Of a stretch of 58,746 nucleotides of DNA, positions 58,599 to 58,746 are shown one piece after another; the first letter of the stretch is position 1; every line of letters begins with the position of its first letter. The notes beneath the pieces were generated by a model that had not been told where the DNA came from, did no database searches, and was given only the letters and a program-made list of their open reading frames with translations. Origin of the DNA: an uncultured Oscillospiraceae bacterium (GTDB lineage Bacteria; Bacillota; Clostridia; Oscillospirales; Oscillospiraceae). The position numbers and the translations under genes are program-made. The DNA is taken from assembly GCA_934667815.1 (NCBI GenBank), contig CAKUMO010000016.1:1-58746 (forward strand). The letters run 5' to 3'.

Positions 58599-58746
58599 GT
58601 AAAAGATGCGCCGCACCGGAGAGCTTGCTCAATGATGTTGCGGACAGCTTTTTCAAATAGGCTGCGAAAGCAGCGGTGTACCTTGTAAATTAAACAACGA
58701 GAAACATGAACAAACACCAAAGGACGATTTGATAAAAAACAAGTTG
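58599..58746 (+). other. Leader of a probable rRNA operon
   Basis: No reading frame of note. The sequence ACCTTGTAAATTAAACAACG near 58680-58700 is like the CTTGAAAACTAAACAA segment found in the leaders of Firmicutes 16S rRNA genes. The 16S gene itself is expected just beyond the window. Without it, this remains inference. Confidence 0.65.

Overview
The window looks like the replication-origin region of a spore-forming, Gram-positive member of the Clostridia, most likely Oscillospirales (inference). The evidence is the order dnaA, dnaN, S4 protein, recF, remB, gyrB, gyrA; spoIIP and a ger operon; a two-gene transketolase; dapH; a PPi-type phosphofructokinase; and GC-rich coding DNA. No 16S sequence is present, so no genus is claimed. 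Almost the whole window is chromosomal core.

Layout. 228-10813 (minus): dnaA, dnaN, the S4 gene, recF, remB, gyrB, gyrA, a YcxB-like gene and hemW, with a candidate oriC at 9256-9499. 10999-14935: cysK (minus) diverging from proB-proA-proC (plus). 15026-16322: an ECF sigma factor with a membrane partner. 16658-22725 (minus): lipoprotein, mscL, serS, a coiled-coil membrane protein, parB, parA, lexA and a radical SAM gene, with two perfect parS sites at 21155 and 22787. 22817-26212 (plus): an RlmD-type methyltransferase, a low-GC island (VanZ-like and transglutaminase-like genes), and a GNAT gene. 26468-35672: D-aminoacylase-like amidohydrolase, DUF1858 protein, trmK, a Nif3-like gene, a YebC family gene, then a minus-strand run of two MFS transporters, a DUF3810 protease-like protein and an M20 amidohydrolase. 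35886-44649: spoIIP, a micro-operon of three small proteins, tadA, pfp, rpiB, a membrane protein, a cysteine desulfurase, a GNAT gene and a two-component system. 44789-48224: a three-gene SPFH / zinc-ribbon / TPM module. 48368-55424 (minus, one small plus-strand gene): transketolase, glyS, mtaB, dapH, mgsA, minD. 55557-58457: a spore-germination operon. The window ends in tandem strong promoters and a leader expected to belong to an rRNA operon beginning outside it.

The most unusual signal is a family of short repeats (254, 253 and 194 bp; no transposase) lying between convergent genes. Each begins with CAG and ends with CTG, and each is flanked on both sides by a copy of that locus's own intrinsic-terminator hairpin (33, 32 and 26 bp). 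The flanking hairpin differs between loci while the interior is shared within each class. This fits a non-autonomous mobile element that targets terminators and duplicates the whole stem-loop on insertion. A related copy lies at 70-213 and a possible relic at 48274-48357.

Other points of interest: a shared operator-like sequence upstream of cysK and of the MFS/M20 operon, an intrinsic terminator in the leader of that MFS operon, DnaA boxes far from oriC, a Gln at the quinolone-contact position of GyrA, and a tadA promoter that leaves almost no 5' leader. Start sites were chosen from ribosome-binding sites and family N-termini. Family assignments rest on recognised motifs, not on a database search.
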